A model generated the notes under the pieces. It was not told the origin of the DNA. It worked only from the letters and a program-made list of their open reading frames with translations, and did not search any database. Shown one piece after another: positions 4,746 to 11,913 of a stretch of 12,131 nt of DNA (its first letter is position 1; each line of letters begins with the position of its first letter). Origin of the DNA: Candidatus Methanophagales archaeon ANME-1-THS (GTDB lineage Archaea > Halobacteriota > Syntropharchaeia > Alkanophagales > Methanospirareceae); the NCBI GenBank assembly GCA_004212135.1, contig RXIE01000032.1:1-12131 (forward strand), written 5' to 3'. The position numbers and the translations under genes are program-made.

Positions 4746-7700
4746 TCACCACCCATATCGCTTCATCCTTACTCGTTCATCTGTCTTTACCAGCTCGTGT
4801 ATCTTCTTGAGCTCCACGTCGTCCCAGTAGACCGTCACAGGGAGAACGTCAGCCGCTCCGTCTGCCGAAACCCGAAAGCTCAGCTTGGTGTTTCCCTCAT
4901 GCAAATATATCGGGACATCCACATGCCGCCAGTCTGATTGCACCCGCGGAACGTTACGTGCGATCCACGCATCATCCCACCACTCTAAAGACTCATATTT
5001 CGCGTCTTCGAACTCCAAAAACACTTCGTGCGATTTGATGTACTCGTTCCATACCCAGTAAGGGCCGACAAACTCCTCTTCTATCCAGCCCACATAACCC
5101 GTATCGCTCCCTGAGACATCATCGCTCCACATTACCTCGCCATTGAGCAGGACCTGTTTGGTTATATTCCTCGCATCTCCCGAAGTTTCTTCGTATGAAT
5201 CACGGACATTGAACGACAAAACCGCCACGCCTCCCTCCGAAGCATAAATGGTCTGCCAGAGTTCAGCATAATCACCCTTGCGTGAAGTTCCATACTGCTC
5301 CACGCCATATGAGTAAGGTGATGAGGTATTTTCGGTAAACAAACCACCCCGGAAATTGCCCTCAACGTCAAACGTCCATGCCGAGATTCGGCTCATGTCA
5401 CCCTCCCGCACGACCGGATGAGGGTCTATTCCATACCGCAATAAGGGCTCTAAATTCGCATAATTCAATGCTGTGGAAACCCAGAGATGGAAATACCGGT
5501 TGGGCTTCTCCTCTACGCGGTCTTTGAAGAGCAGGAACTCAAGCTTTTGATTCCCTCCTACCCTATCCGGGGTAAACGATAGCAGTCGCTCCCAGGTAGT
5601 ATTATGCTCAAGCCATTTACTTTCTGTTTTGATTAGTTTACCATCCAGTTTCACCTGTAGGATGTACGTTATCGCTTTATGTTCATTGTTCTCTATTCTT
5701 ACGAGGACCTCCGCCGACTCACCAAGATGCAGCGCAGTCGGGTATCTCTTCTCTGCTCCTTCTGCATCCATGACGGAGAAAACAGTGGGTGATTTATCCG
5801 CGACCGCGGTAATCGGTTCTATCCGCACATCGTCCCACCAGACCTGTATCGGGAAATCAGAACTCGAACGGTCTCCCTTAACCCGTAAGGTCAGTTTGTT
5901 TGTCGTAGCGCGCAGGGTCACTGGAACGTTTACATGCTGCCACCGTTCGTCCCCCTGAACGCTGTCTTCCCAGATCACCTCGTCATTCAGAAGAACGTGC
6001 TTCACAAAACCTGCCCTCTCACCGGTATACGAATCTCGTACGTTGAATGCGATGACAACTGTTGCAGGATAGCTCTCAGCCGTGAAGTTCTGCGATATCT
6101 CCGCGTACGATCCTGGGTCGAACGGTGTATTGGCTGGATAGCTGATCTCATAGGAATACCAGGGCGATATAGACGTCAGATTTGTTATCTCGCCCGTAAA
6201 GTTGACATTCGTCTCGCCATACGACCAACCCTCAAGGGACTCCATCTCGCTATTTCTGATCGCGGGCAACGGTGATACGATGTAGTCCTTCAGGACCGCT
6301 AAATGATCATAATCAATATCCGAGGAGACCCAGAGATAAAATGCCTTGTAGGGCTTCCCCTCTATACGGTCTTTGAAGAGCAGGAACTCCAGTTTCAAGA
6401 GCCCACCCAGTTGGTTCGGGGTGAACTGTATCCTCTGCTCCCAGGTCGAGCCATCTTCAAGTCGTACCGCATTGCTGGTGAGCAACTCGCCGCCCAGCTT
6501 TACCTGCAGGATATAGTTCACGGTTTCACCCTCGTTGTTCTGGATTCGTGCAATGACTTCCACGGGAACGCCAAGATAAACTGCGTGCGGATAATTCTTA
6601 TCAGTTCCGTCTGCATCGAGAATGGCGAACGAAGTGGCTACCTCCTTGGTTATCTCCTCAAAGGGTTCTATGCGTACATCATCCCACCACACCGTTACGG
6701 GAAAACCACTTGAATCCTGCTTCGCATAGACACGCAGCATCACCCTGTTCGTTCCGTTATCAAGTGTTATGGGGATTTTGACGTCCTCCCATCCCTCATC
6801 ACCTTCAACGTCATCTTCCCATACCACAAGCTCGTTCAGCAGCACCTGCTTGAAGAGAATACCGTCAGATCTGTTCGACCTATAGGAATCACTCACCTTA
6901 AATGATAAGGCGGCCAGGCCTTCGCCGGAGCTCAGCTCCTGAGCAATTCCGCCATAAAAGCCCTTCCGAATGGGCGTTTGCGATGGATAATCGATCTGGA
7001 AGGTACTTTCAGGGAAGGCATCGAGTTCCACGTTTAAGGTTACTCGTTGCTCGCTTCGTATGGTGAATTCCGCACTACTTGCCATGTACACGCGGGGCAG
7101 CACATCCAGCCAGAGATGTCCCGGAACTGCTTCGAGCTCGAAATAACCCTTACTGTCCGTGAGCGTTGATTGCTCATATCTCTCGCGGTCACTGACCACC
7201 ACCCTTGCACCTTGAAGCCCCGTCGTATTATAAGACACATAGCCACGGATCGTTGCTAATGGCGGTATCGGCTCGATACGGATATTCAGTGCTCGGGACT
7301 CGCCATATGCAATATCAAATTCTGTGCTCGTTGCGACATAACCATCTCTACCCGCATCTAATTGCAGGTGCCCCGCGATAGTTCTTACCGCATAAAAGCC
7401 CGATGCATTACTCCAGGTATAATTCGCATAGCCGTTACTACGGACTCGCAAATAAGCATTTGAAACCGGGGCACCAGTTGTGAGATCAGAGATGTAACCC
7501 GTAATGAGGGAGTTCTCAGGCATCACGAGCGGGTTAACGGTATGCTCACTCGCTATTACCACTGAGGTAATATTCACCGCATAACCTGGTGCTCTCACCT
7601 CAATCGTCGCTCGACCCGATATAATGTTCACTTCATAATAGCCAAAATCATTCGTCCTCGTCTGTCGTATAAAGCCATATTCATTACGGACTACGACACT

Positions 7701-9578
7701 TGCATTCGCAATTGGCAACCCGGTCACCTGATCAATAACATAACCCTTTACGGTCGAAACTTCTTTCGGTAACTCCTCCGGTGGCAACGTCTCGATCGTC
7801 TCATTGATACGCGCCAGCTCCTCCAGAGTCATATTGAAGGCCAGTATCGGATCGTTCGTCAGGTTAACAACCCGCGTTTCTCCATCCGCAATCTCAAACT
7901 CAGTCCGTATCGGTCGGTGCATCTCTGCCTCAGACGACATCCAGAAATGGTCCGCAATCGTTTGCATCACGTAATACCCGCTTTCATTTGTGCTATTCGA
8001 TCTCTCGTACCCGTAACGATTGCTCACCCGTACACGTGCATTCGGAATCACCGCGCCCGATCGGTTATCCATGACGTATCCACATACCGTAGCATTCTCC
8101 TCTAAGTGATAAAATGTGGTGAAATGACCCCTGAAATAGCCCGCGTTCTCTGTAAATCGCCAATCTGATTCCAATTCCATGTCCTGATTCTTAATCACAG
8201 GCAGGTCAGACAACGCGTAGTTCCGTACCGCGGCGAGATTAGTATAATCAATGACCGAATCGACCCAGAGATGCACCGACCGATACGGACTGGTTGAGCC
8301 ATCCTTATACAGCAGGAACTCCAGTTTCGCATGTTTCGCAACGTGTTTCGGGGTGAAAAAAACCTTTTCCTCCCATTTCGCACCATCTGCGAGCGTTATT
8401 TCTTCTCGGTGGAGTGGATAGCCGCCTAAGAGCACCTGCAACGTGTAATTCGCCGGCGCATGTTCATAATTCTCGATACCCACGAGTATAAAACAGGGCT
8501 CCATCAAATACACCTCCTTTGGATAGTTCTCCGCCTTACCGCCTTCACCGAGGATATAAAATGCCGTGAACCGTTCCTCTTCAAAGGTCAGCTTGGCATA
8601 GATCAGCATGCCGCTCGCGATGATAATCGAGCCCACAAGCGCTATGATCAGTGCACGCTCGATCTCACTCGGCTTCTCATCCGACCGCAGCACCTCGAGA
8701 AACGTCGAGAATGCGGAAAGATCAATAAAAAATCGCTCCTCAGTAGGAATTCGCACTCGCACAGCCAGCGTGATGACCGCGAGGATTATCGTAATGAACG
8801 ATAAGGAATAAACAATCGGACCGGGCCGGAATCGCCAGGGGGTGACACTGATCGCAAAACCATCAAAGACGAATATCGCAATACTCAATCCGATACTTAA
8901 GGTGAATCGTTCGATGAGGCTCAGCTCACTTTTTCGCGGGAACATCGCTGCGATTAAAACATATCCGGGCACGAACAGGAGCAGCGGAAGAGCAAAAACG
9001 ATTCGCAACGGTGTTCGATTAAAGGGTGGAACAAGGACAAACAGATAAGCTAAAAAAGTGAAGAGAAGCATAACACCTAAATCAAATGCAGTGCTCAATT
9101 TATCCTCAGATTTCAAGAACCGTTTCATGCCAAAATAAGCGATTATAATAACTTGCGCTAGGAGCAGCCCGAGGAAATCAGCAATGAGGTCCACGGCACT
9201 TACCGTGCGATAGGGCACAAGAGCCTGGTGAAGCTCATCGGTTATCGCATAACACGTGCCAATGGCAATCGCAAAAGGAGCAGCATTCGTGCTTACAAAA
9301 TCGTTCTGGGAATTGCTGAATGCCCGATTCAGCAGCAGCCCGAAGCCCAGATATAACATCATATGCGCGAACTTGTCCGGGTACCGATACGCGAAATAAA
9401 ACGGATACACGAGAAATTCGAGGCCCAGACCTTCGAGGAAATGCACAAGCCCATATAAAATTCCCAGACCGGGTGGACTGGGCGGGGCTGATAAGGATGA
9501 GAGGAAAAAAATGAAGGCTGCGTATACACACGCTAATACAACGAATACGCGATATCTGTTCAGCTTCACCATGTCCAT
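4746..9578 (-). CDS. Giant VanZ-DUF1616 surface protein with nested ectodomain repeats
   Basis: The 1610-residue protein starts with a VanZ-like membrane domain (about residues 8-150; DKFAHMMLYLGFGLLL and DELHQALVPYRTVSAVDL). A DUF1616 domain follows (about 160-450): helices, then an ectodomain containing FYILGEGGKAENYP and KLEFLLYKDG. The rest is extracellular. It has four carboxypeptidase-regulatory-like domains (about 494-575, 608-690, 691-770, 776-855; V-x-G-Y-V/I openings). After these come jelly-roll A (858-972), ectodomain 2 (978-1120), jelly-roll B (1140-1255), ectodomain 3 (1264-1400) and jelly-roll C (1420-1592); each jelly-roll ends in a WDDV motif. About 20 N-x-S/T sequons suggest heavy N-glycosylation. 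No sorting signal is seen at the C-terminus. ATG 9578 has a GAGGAGG site 10-11 nt upstream. It probably acts in the cell envelope, perhaps binding glycans; the function is not established. Confidence 0.88.
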   Translation of the reverse strand: MDMVKLNRYRVFVVLACVYAAFIFFLSSLSAPPSPPGLGILYGLVHFLEGLGLEFLVYPFYFAYRYPDKFAHMMLYLGFGLLLNRAFSNSQNDFVSTNAAPFAIAIGTCYAITDELHQALVPYRTVSAVDLIADFLGLLLAQVIIIAYFGMKRFLKSEDKLSTAFDLGVMLLFTFLAYLFVLVPPFNRTPLRIVFALPLLLFVPGYVLIAAMFPRKSELSLIERFTLSIGLSIAIFVFDGFAISVTPWRFRPGPIVYSLSFITIILAVITLAVRVRIPTEERFFIDLSAFSTFLEVLRSDEKPSEIERALIIALVGSIIIASGMLIYAKLTFEEERFTAFYILGEGGKAENYPKEVYLMEPCFILVGIENYEHAPANYTLQVLLGGYPLHREEITLADGAKWEEKVFFTPKHVAKHAKLEFLLYKDGSTSPYRSVHLWVDSVIDYTNLAAVRNYALSDLPVIKNQDMELESDWRFTENAGYFRGHFTTFYHLEENATVCGYVMDNRSGAVIPNARVRVSNRYGYERSNSTNESGYYVMQTIADHFWMSSEAEMHRPIRTEFEIADGETRVVNLTNDPILAFNMTLEELARINETIETLPPEELPKEVSTVKGYVIDQVTGLPIANASVVVRNEYGFIRQTRTNDFGYYEVNIISGRATIEVRAPGYAVNITSVVIASEHTVNPLVMPENSLITGYISDLTTGAPVSNAYLRVRSNGYANYTWSNASGFYAVRTIAGHLQLDAGRDGYVATSTEFDIAYGESRALNIRIEPIPPLATIRGYVSYNTTGLQGARVVVSDRERYEQSTLTDSKGYFELEAVPGHLWLDVLPRVYMASSAEFTIRSEQRVTLNVELDAFPESTFQIDYPSQTPIRKGFYGGIAQELSSGEGLAALSFKVSDSYRSNRSDGILFKQVLLNELVVWEDDVEGDEGWEDVKIPITLDNGTNRVMLRVYAKQDSSGFPVTVWWDDVRIEPFEEITKEVATSFAILDADGTDKNYPHAVYLGVPVEVIARIQNNEGETVNYILQVKLGGELLTSNAVRLEDGSTWEQRIQFTPNQLGGLLKLEFLLFKDRIEGKPYKAFYLWVSSDIDYDHLAVLKDYIVSPLPAIRNSEMESLEGWSYGETNVNFTGEITNLTSISPWYSYEISYPANTPFDPGSYAEISQNFTAESYPATVVIAFNVRDSYTGERAGFVKHVLLNDEVIWEDSVQGDERWQHVNVPVTLRATTNKLTLRVKGDRSSSDFPIQVWWDDVRIEPITAVADKSPTVFSVMDAEGAEKRYPTALHLGESAEVLVRIENNEHKAITYILQVKLDGKLIKTESKWLEHNTTWERLLSFTPDRVGGNQKLEFLLFKDRVEEKPNRYFHLWVSTALNYANLEPLLRYGIDPHPVVREGDMSRISAWTFDVEGNFRGGLFTENTSSPYSYGVEQYGTSRKGDYAELWQTIYASEGGVAVLSFNVRDSYEETSGDARNITKQVLLNGEVMWSDDVSGSDTGYVGWIEEEFVGPYWVWNEYIKSHEVFLEFEDAKYESLEWWDDAWIARNVPRVQSDWRHVDVPIYLHEGNTKLSFRVSADGAADVLPVTVYWDDVELKKIHELVKTDERVRMKRYGW
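4803..5789 (-). repeat. Ectodomain/jelly-roll repeat unit 3 (in the giant protein)
   Basis: It encodes about residues 1264-1592. It begins FSVMDAEGAEKRYP, carries QKLEFLLFKDR and HLWVS, then a jelly-roll with VLSFNVRDSY, QVLLNGEVMW and VYWDDVEL. It matches unit 2 throughout but has an extra block of about 55-58 residues inside the jelly-roll. Confidence 0.8.
5814..6647 (-). repeat. Ectodomain/jelly-roll repeat unit 2 (in the giant protein)
   Basis: It encodes about residues 978-1255, opening FAILDADGTDKNYP and closing VWWDDVRIEP. The order of motifs is the same as in unit 3 (KLEFLLFKDR, YLWVSS, ME..W, F.G, jelly-roll with HVLLNDEVIW). It is the uninterrupted form of the repeat. Confidence 0.8.
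6663..8582 (-). repeat. Repeat unit 1, split by four carboxypeptidase-regulatory-like domains
   Basis: The ectodomain half (about residues 333-489, nt 8112-8582) ends in MELESDWRFTENAGYFRGHF. The jelly-roll half (about 858-972, nt 6663-7007) starts FQIDYPSQTPIRKGFYGG. In units 2 and 3 these two parts are joined by a few residues. Here about 370 residues (nt about 7008-8111) with four beta-sandwich domains lie between them. Confidence 0.75.
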
Positions 9579-9746
9579 ATAAGAGAGTCCTCCTCTTAAA
9601 TAACAATAATCTACCGCCTCAACTATCTGAATATGTGCGCAATGTGAATTTAGATGCTAATCAAGTTCAATAAGAATTATCAATATTTAGCCAGAAAAGT
9701 GCATGCAGGGAAAATGACTTAAAGGGGTTTAGCGAATAACTCTGTA

Positions 9747-9905
9747 ATGAAATTACCAAAAAAGACGCTCGCGAAACTCGAAGCTCTGTGGGCTACTGAG
9801 TATGAAGCGGACTATGCGTGCTTTATTAACCCTGAAAAGCCAGCAAAAGGTGCATTGAAAGCCCATGCTGCCCGTAGCAAACTGGCGGCGATTAGCTCCA
9901 TTTGA
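9747..9905 (+). CDS. Small hypothetical protein, 52 residues
   Basis: The frame reads MKLPKKTLAKLEALWATEYE, then ADYACFINPEKPAKGALKAH and a short Ala/Ser-rich end before TGA. It is basic, with a helical-looking N-terminus, and its residue mix looks like a real protein rather than a shadow. No family is recognised, and no good ribosome site stands before the ATG. It overlaps the 3' end of the opposing dehydrogenase gene by 14 nt. It could instead be a decayed fragment. Confidence 0.35.
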   Translation: MKLPKKTLAKLEALWATEYEADYACFINPEKPAKGALKAHAARSKLAAISSI

Positions 9906-10902
9906 GTTCAAGGACGTTGCTCTGCTTACCGCAGAACGGGCAGCAGGTCGTCGCATGTTTCGAATTCAAAAGAATGTTCTTACCACTTTTATACGATTGT
10001 ATCGCGGCTAATGCGACATAGAGCGCGTATTTACCCTCTTCACCGGACGGGCTCGGGGCTCCGCCATTCGCAACGGCATATAGAAAATGCTCGAGCTCGT
10101 TCCTCAGCGGCTCACGCTTCTCTATCCGCACTTCCTCCACCGATCCTCCTTGCCAGAGCTCAAGCGTTTGCGCTAAATAATCCGCATGGGCGACCCCTTC
10201 CGTGCCGGTAACCGTGATATTCCGAATTTTATGGGGCGTGAGCCAGTTCGTCTCCACGAAGCCCGACCTCCGATCCTCATATTGTAAGATAATCGAGGCA
10301 TAATCCTCCTTGATATGGAAGCTATTACCACCAACTGCATAGACATTCACCGCCCGTTTACCATACAGATATGAGATCGCGTCGATGTCATGCACCGCTA
10401 AATCGATGATGATGCCCACGTCTCGTATCCGGACGGGATTGGGACCCACCCGGCGGCAGGAGATCGAAAGGATCTCACCCAGTTCGCCCTTCGCAATGAG
10501 CTCTTTCAGCTTCAGGATTACGGGATTGAAACGTTCGATATGCCCGACCATCAGTTTGAGGTTCTCACGTTCCGCAGCTTCGATGATCGCATCCGCACCG
10601 CTCAACGAATCAGCAATCGGCTTCTCAATGAGCATGTGCACGCCATGCTGCGCCGCCCTGCCTGCAATCTCTTTATGCAGACTCGTGGGGACGGCGATGC
10701 TGACCGCATCCAGATCCTTCTTCAGCAACTGCTCGCAGTCGGTGAACGCTTCAGTATCATATGCCGCAGCAACCTCATTCGCAGTCTTTTCATTATTATC
10801 CGCAACGCCGACCAGTTCAACTCCCTCCAGCTCATGGTAGAGCCGCACATGGTGCCGACCCATCGCGCCCACGCCAATGACACCTGTCCTTATCCGTTCC
10901 AT
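9892..10902 (-). CDS. Gfo/Idh/MocA dehydrogenase, probable UDP-GlcNAc 3-dehydrogenase
   Basis: This 336-residue NAD-dependent sugar dehydrogenase has a Rossmann motif GVIGVGAMGRHH (about residues 7-18), the family EKP (93-95) in MLIEKPIADSL, GHIERFNP (120-127) and the catalytic-region DLAVHDID (167-174). The HIERFNP and RRVGPNPVRIRDVGIIIDL segments are typical of archaeal proteins annotated as UDP-N-acetylglucosamine 3-dehydrogenases. These oxidise C3 of UDP-GlcNAc-type sugars on the way to diacetamido sugars for N-glycans or surface polysaccharides. ATG 10902 is chosen because the fold starts there; the upstream open frame of 82 codons is not family sequence. An unusual tail after about residue 312 ends CCPFCGKQSNVLELKWS. 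The substrate is inferred by similarity only. Confidence 0.82.
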   Translation of the reverse strand: MERIRTGVIGVGAMGRHHVRLYHELEGVELVGVADNNEKTANEVAAAYDTEAFTDCEQLLKKDLDAVSIAVPTSLHKEIAGRAAQHGVHMLIEKPIADSLSGADAIIEAAERENLKLMVGHIERFNPVILKLKELIAKGELGEILSISCRRVGPNPVRIRDVGIIIDLAVHDIDAISYLYGKRAVNVYAVGGNSFHIKEDYASIILQYEDRRSGFVETNWLTPHKIRNITVTGTEGVAHADYLAQTLELWQGGSVEEVRIEKREPLRNELEHFLYAVANGGAPSPSGEEGKYALYVALAAIQSYKSGKNILLNSKHATTCCPFCGKQSNVLELKWS

Positions 10903-11038
10903 GCTTACCGTGCTTCTTACTCCTTCTGTTTCCTCTTCTTCTACATCTTTCCCCTTTCCCCGAAGAAGGGAGAAGGGGGCCAAAAATGAACTCTTCTTTA
11001 GACTCCGCTTTACAATGACTGAAGTATAGACCATGAGA

Positions 11039-11046
11039 GTATAAAA
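11039..11046 (-). promoter_or_regulatory. TATA box for the dehydrogenase gene
   Basis: Minus-strand TTTTATAC, preceded by CCAC, is the best promoter candidate for the dehydrogenase. It would give a leader of roughly 110 nt before ATG 10902. The motif also reads as a TATA box on the plus strand, but no plus-strand gene follows. Confidence 0.45.
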
Positions 11047-11067
11047 GTGGATAAGGGCTTGGGATAC

Positions 11068-11090
11068 GAACTTCAGGTAAGAACTTAAGG
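11068..11090. repeat. Tandem 10-bp repeat upstream of the dehydrogenase TATA box
   Basis: GAACTTCAGG (11068-11077) and GAACTTAAGG (11081-11090) differ at one base and are spaced 13 bp start to start. They lie about 22 bp upstream of the TATA box on the minus strand, a position fit for an activator site. Confidence 0.45.
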
Positions 11091-11110
11091 TCAGTATCAC
11101 CCGATACTGA
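11091..11110. promoter_or_regulatory. Perfect 8-bp inverted repeat
   Basis: TCAGTATC-ACCC-GATACTGA is a perfect palindrome with a 4-base centre. It abuts the tandem repeat at 11068-11090. It is either a regulator site for the dehydrogenase promoter or a hairpin downstream of the PEF-CTERM gene. Confidence 0.5.
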
Positions 11111-11140
11111 GTGCGGATATGCGTATTAAAAGATGAGAGT

Positions 11141-11160
11141 GGGATCAAAAAATCGATCCC
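11141..11160 (-). terminator. Hairpin just downstream of the PEF-CTERM gene
   Basis: GGGATC and GATCCC form a 6-bp stem with an 8-base A/T-rich loop, 14 nt past the stop codon. Its loop on the minus strand is T-rich (GATTTTTT), which could act as an archaeal T-tract terminator. The T-run after the stem is on the plus strand, so direction is uncertain. Confidence 0.45.
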
Positions 11161-11174
11161 AATTTTTCTTTACT

Positions 11175-11705
11175 TCACGCTTTTCGGTGCTTCCGATGAT
11201 CGAAGAAGAACAGCAGTCCGATTATCGCTCCGACTGGAATTGCGATTGTGGCGAATTCGGGGATTTCACTTGTTACCTTTGCTTTTATCCAAGCTGAAGT
11301 ATACTCTTTGTCACCATCATGCGCTGAAAACAGGATCGAATAGCTGGCTTCAGGTGCACCAGTATTTGTTACATCGACATAAAGTGTTTTTGCGGTGCCA
11401 GCACTGTACGATATAGTATTACTTTCTACTGGATCGCTTCCATATCCCGAAGCTAATGTGCCTGTACCATCTCGTACACTTATCGTAAATGCCGATTGTG
11501 CCGGGCTAATCATCACCCCAAAGTAACCTGCATCTGTTGTATAATCTGGCATTGCGGTGATGGTAAAAGTACCTTTTTCACCAGAACGAAGGATTAACTC
11601 ACTTGGAGATCTTCCGACACTCTGCATCGCGGAAATAGTTCCACTCATTGCAACAAGCATTACTGCTGTCAGCGCCAGAACCGGTATAACTCTTCCTTTT
11701 CTCAT
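11175..11705 (-). CDS. Secreted PEF-CTERM protein, likely archaeosortase substrate
   Basis: This 176-residue protein has a Sec signal peptide (RKGR then VIPVLALTAVMLVAM, likely cut near SGTISA about residue 26). A beta-rich exported body of about 120 residues follows, ending near SAWIKAKVTSE. The C-terminus is a tripartite sorting signal: IPEF (PEF at 149-151), a hydrophobic segment (about 152-168, ATIAIPVGAIIGLLFFF) and a basic tail DHRKHRKA. This is the PEF-CTERM pattern read by ArtC-type archaeosortases, which remove the tail and anchor the protein at the surface; a candidate enzyme is encoded at 2653-3504. The body has DVTNTGAPEASYSILFSA, an Ig-like repeat style, but no named domain. ATG 11705 has a GGAAGAGA site before it. 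The specific role is unknown. Confidence 0.88.
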   Translation of the reverse strand: MRKGRVIPVLALTAVMLVAMSGTISAMQSVGRSPSELILRSGEKGTFTITAMPDYTTDAGYFGVMISPAQSAFTISVRDGTGTLASGYGSDPVESNTISYSAGTAKTLYVDVTNTGAPEASYSILFSAHDGDKEYTSAWIKAKVTSEIPEFATIAIPVGAIIGLLFFFDHRKHRKA

Positions 11706-11779
11706 TCTCTTCCAACCTTCCCTCCTTCTTTCCTACTACCTTTATCGCTTCTCTTCATTGTCTCTATGGCTGGCACTAA

Positions 11780-11790
11780 ATAAAGCGAAG
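11780..11790 (-). promoter_or_regulatory. Candidate TATA box for the PEF-CTERM gene
   Basis: Minus-strand CTTTATTTAG lies roughly 75-85 nt upstream of the ATG at 11705, so the leader would be about 50 nt and would carry the purine-rich ribosome site. The match is moderate, and the location is approximate by a few bases. Confidence 0.4.
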
Positions 11791-11867
11791 CGATCAACTG
11801 ATTCGTCTGTTGATACCTGAATTTGACACCAGCAACTTTTTCGGTCGTGTCCCAATTATGCAGAAAG

Positions 11868-11877
11868 ATATATATAA
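11868..11877 (+). promoter_or_regulatory. TATA box of the transposase gene
   Basis: GAAAGATATATATAACC contains a strong archaeal TATA element with an A/G-rich BRE just before it. It lies about 40 nt before the transposase ATG, giving a predicted start near 11900. Confidence 0.65.
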
Positions 11878-11878
11878 C

Positions 11879-11894
11879 CCCTATTTCTATAGGG
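11879..11894 (+). repeat. Inverted repeat just after the transposase TATA box
   Basis: CCCTAT-TTCT-ATAGGG is a perfect 6-bp inverted repeat between the TATA box and the start codon. It could be an operator that limits transposase expression. A terminal inverted repeat of the element is not identifiable, because the other end is outside the window. Confidence 0.45.
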
Positions 11895-11913
11895 AATGCT
11901 AAGGGCTCGGGAA

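Larger units (their letters stand above)
10903..11174. promoter_or_regulatory. Intergenic region between the dehydrogenase and PEF-CTERM genes
   Basis: This 272-nt gap holds no supported gene. It contains an imperfect C-rich/G-rich hairpin (about 10949-10980) in the presumed dehydrogenase leader, a minus-strand TATA box at 11039-11046, a tandem 10-bp repeat at 11068-11090, a perfect inverted repeat at 11091-11110 and a hairpin at 11141-11160. Confidence 0.55.

Noticed and set aside
4746..4830. C-terminal sorting signal on the giant protein
   Set aside because: The end reads KIHELVKTDERVRMKRYGW with no hydrophobic segment or PEF/PGF motif, so it is not a sortase substrate; it is anchored by its N-terminal helices.
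5629..6713. Several plus-strand frames of over 100 codons inside the giant gene
   Set aside because: They are antisense shadows of a domain-rich coding sequence, with no motifs of their own.
10385..10989. Plus-strand frames of about 150 codons opposite the dehydrogenase
   Set aside because: They are antisense to a clear enzyme gene and rich in Arg/Ser, as expected for shadows.
10903..11148. 82-codon N-terminal extension of the dehydrogenase frame
   Set aside because: The Rossmann fold starts at ATG 10902; the extension runs through the TATA box and hairpin and does not look like family sequence.
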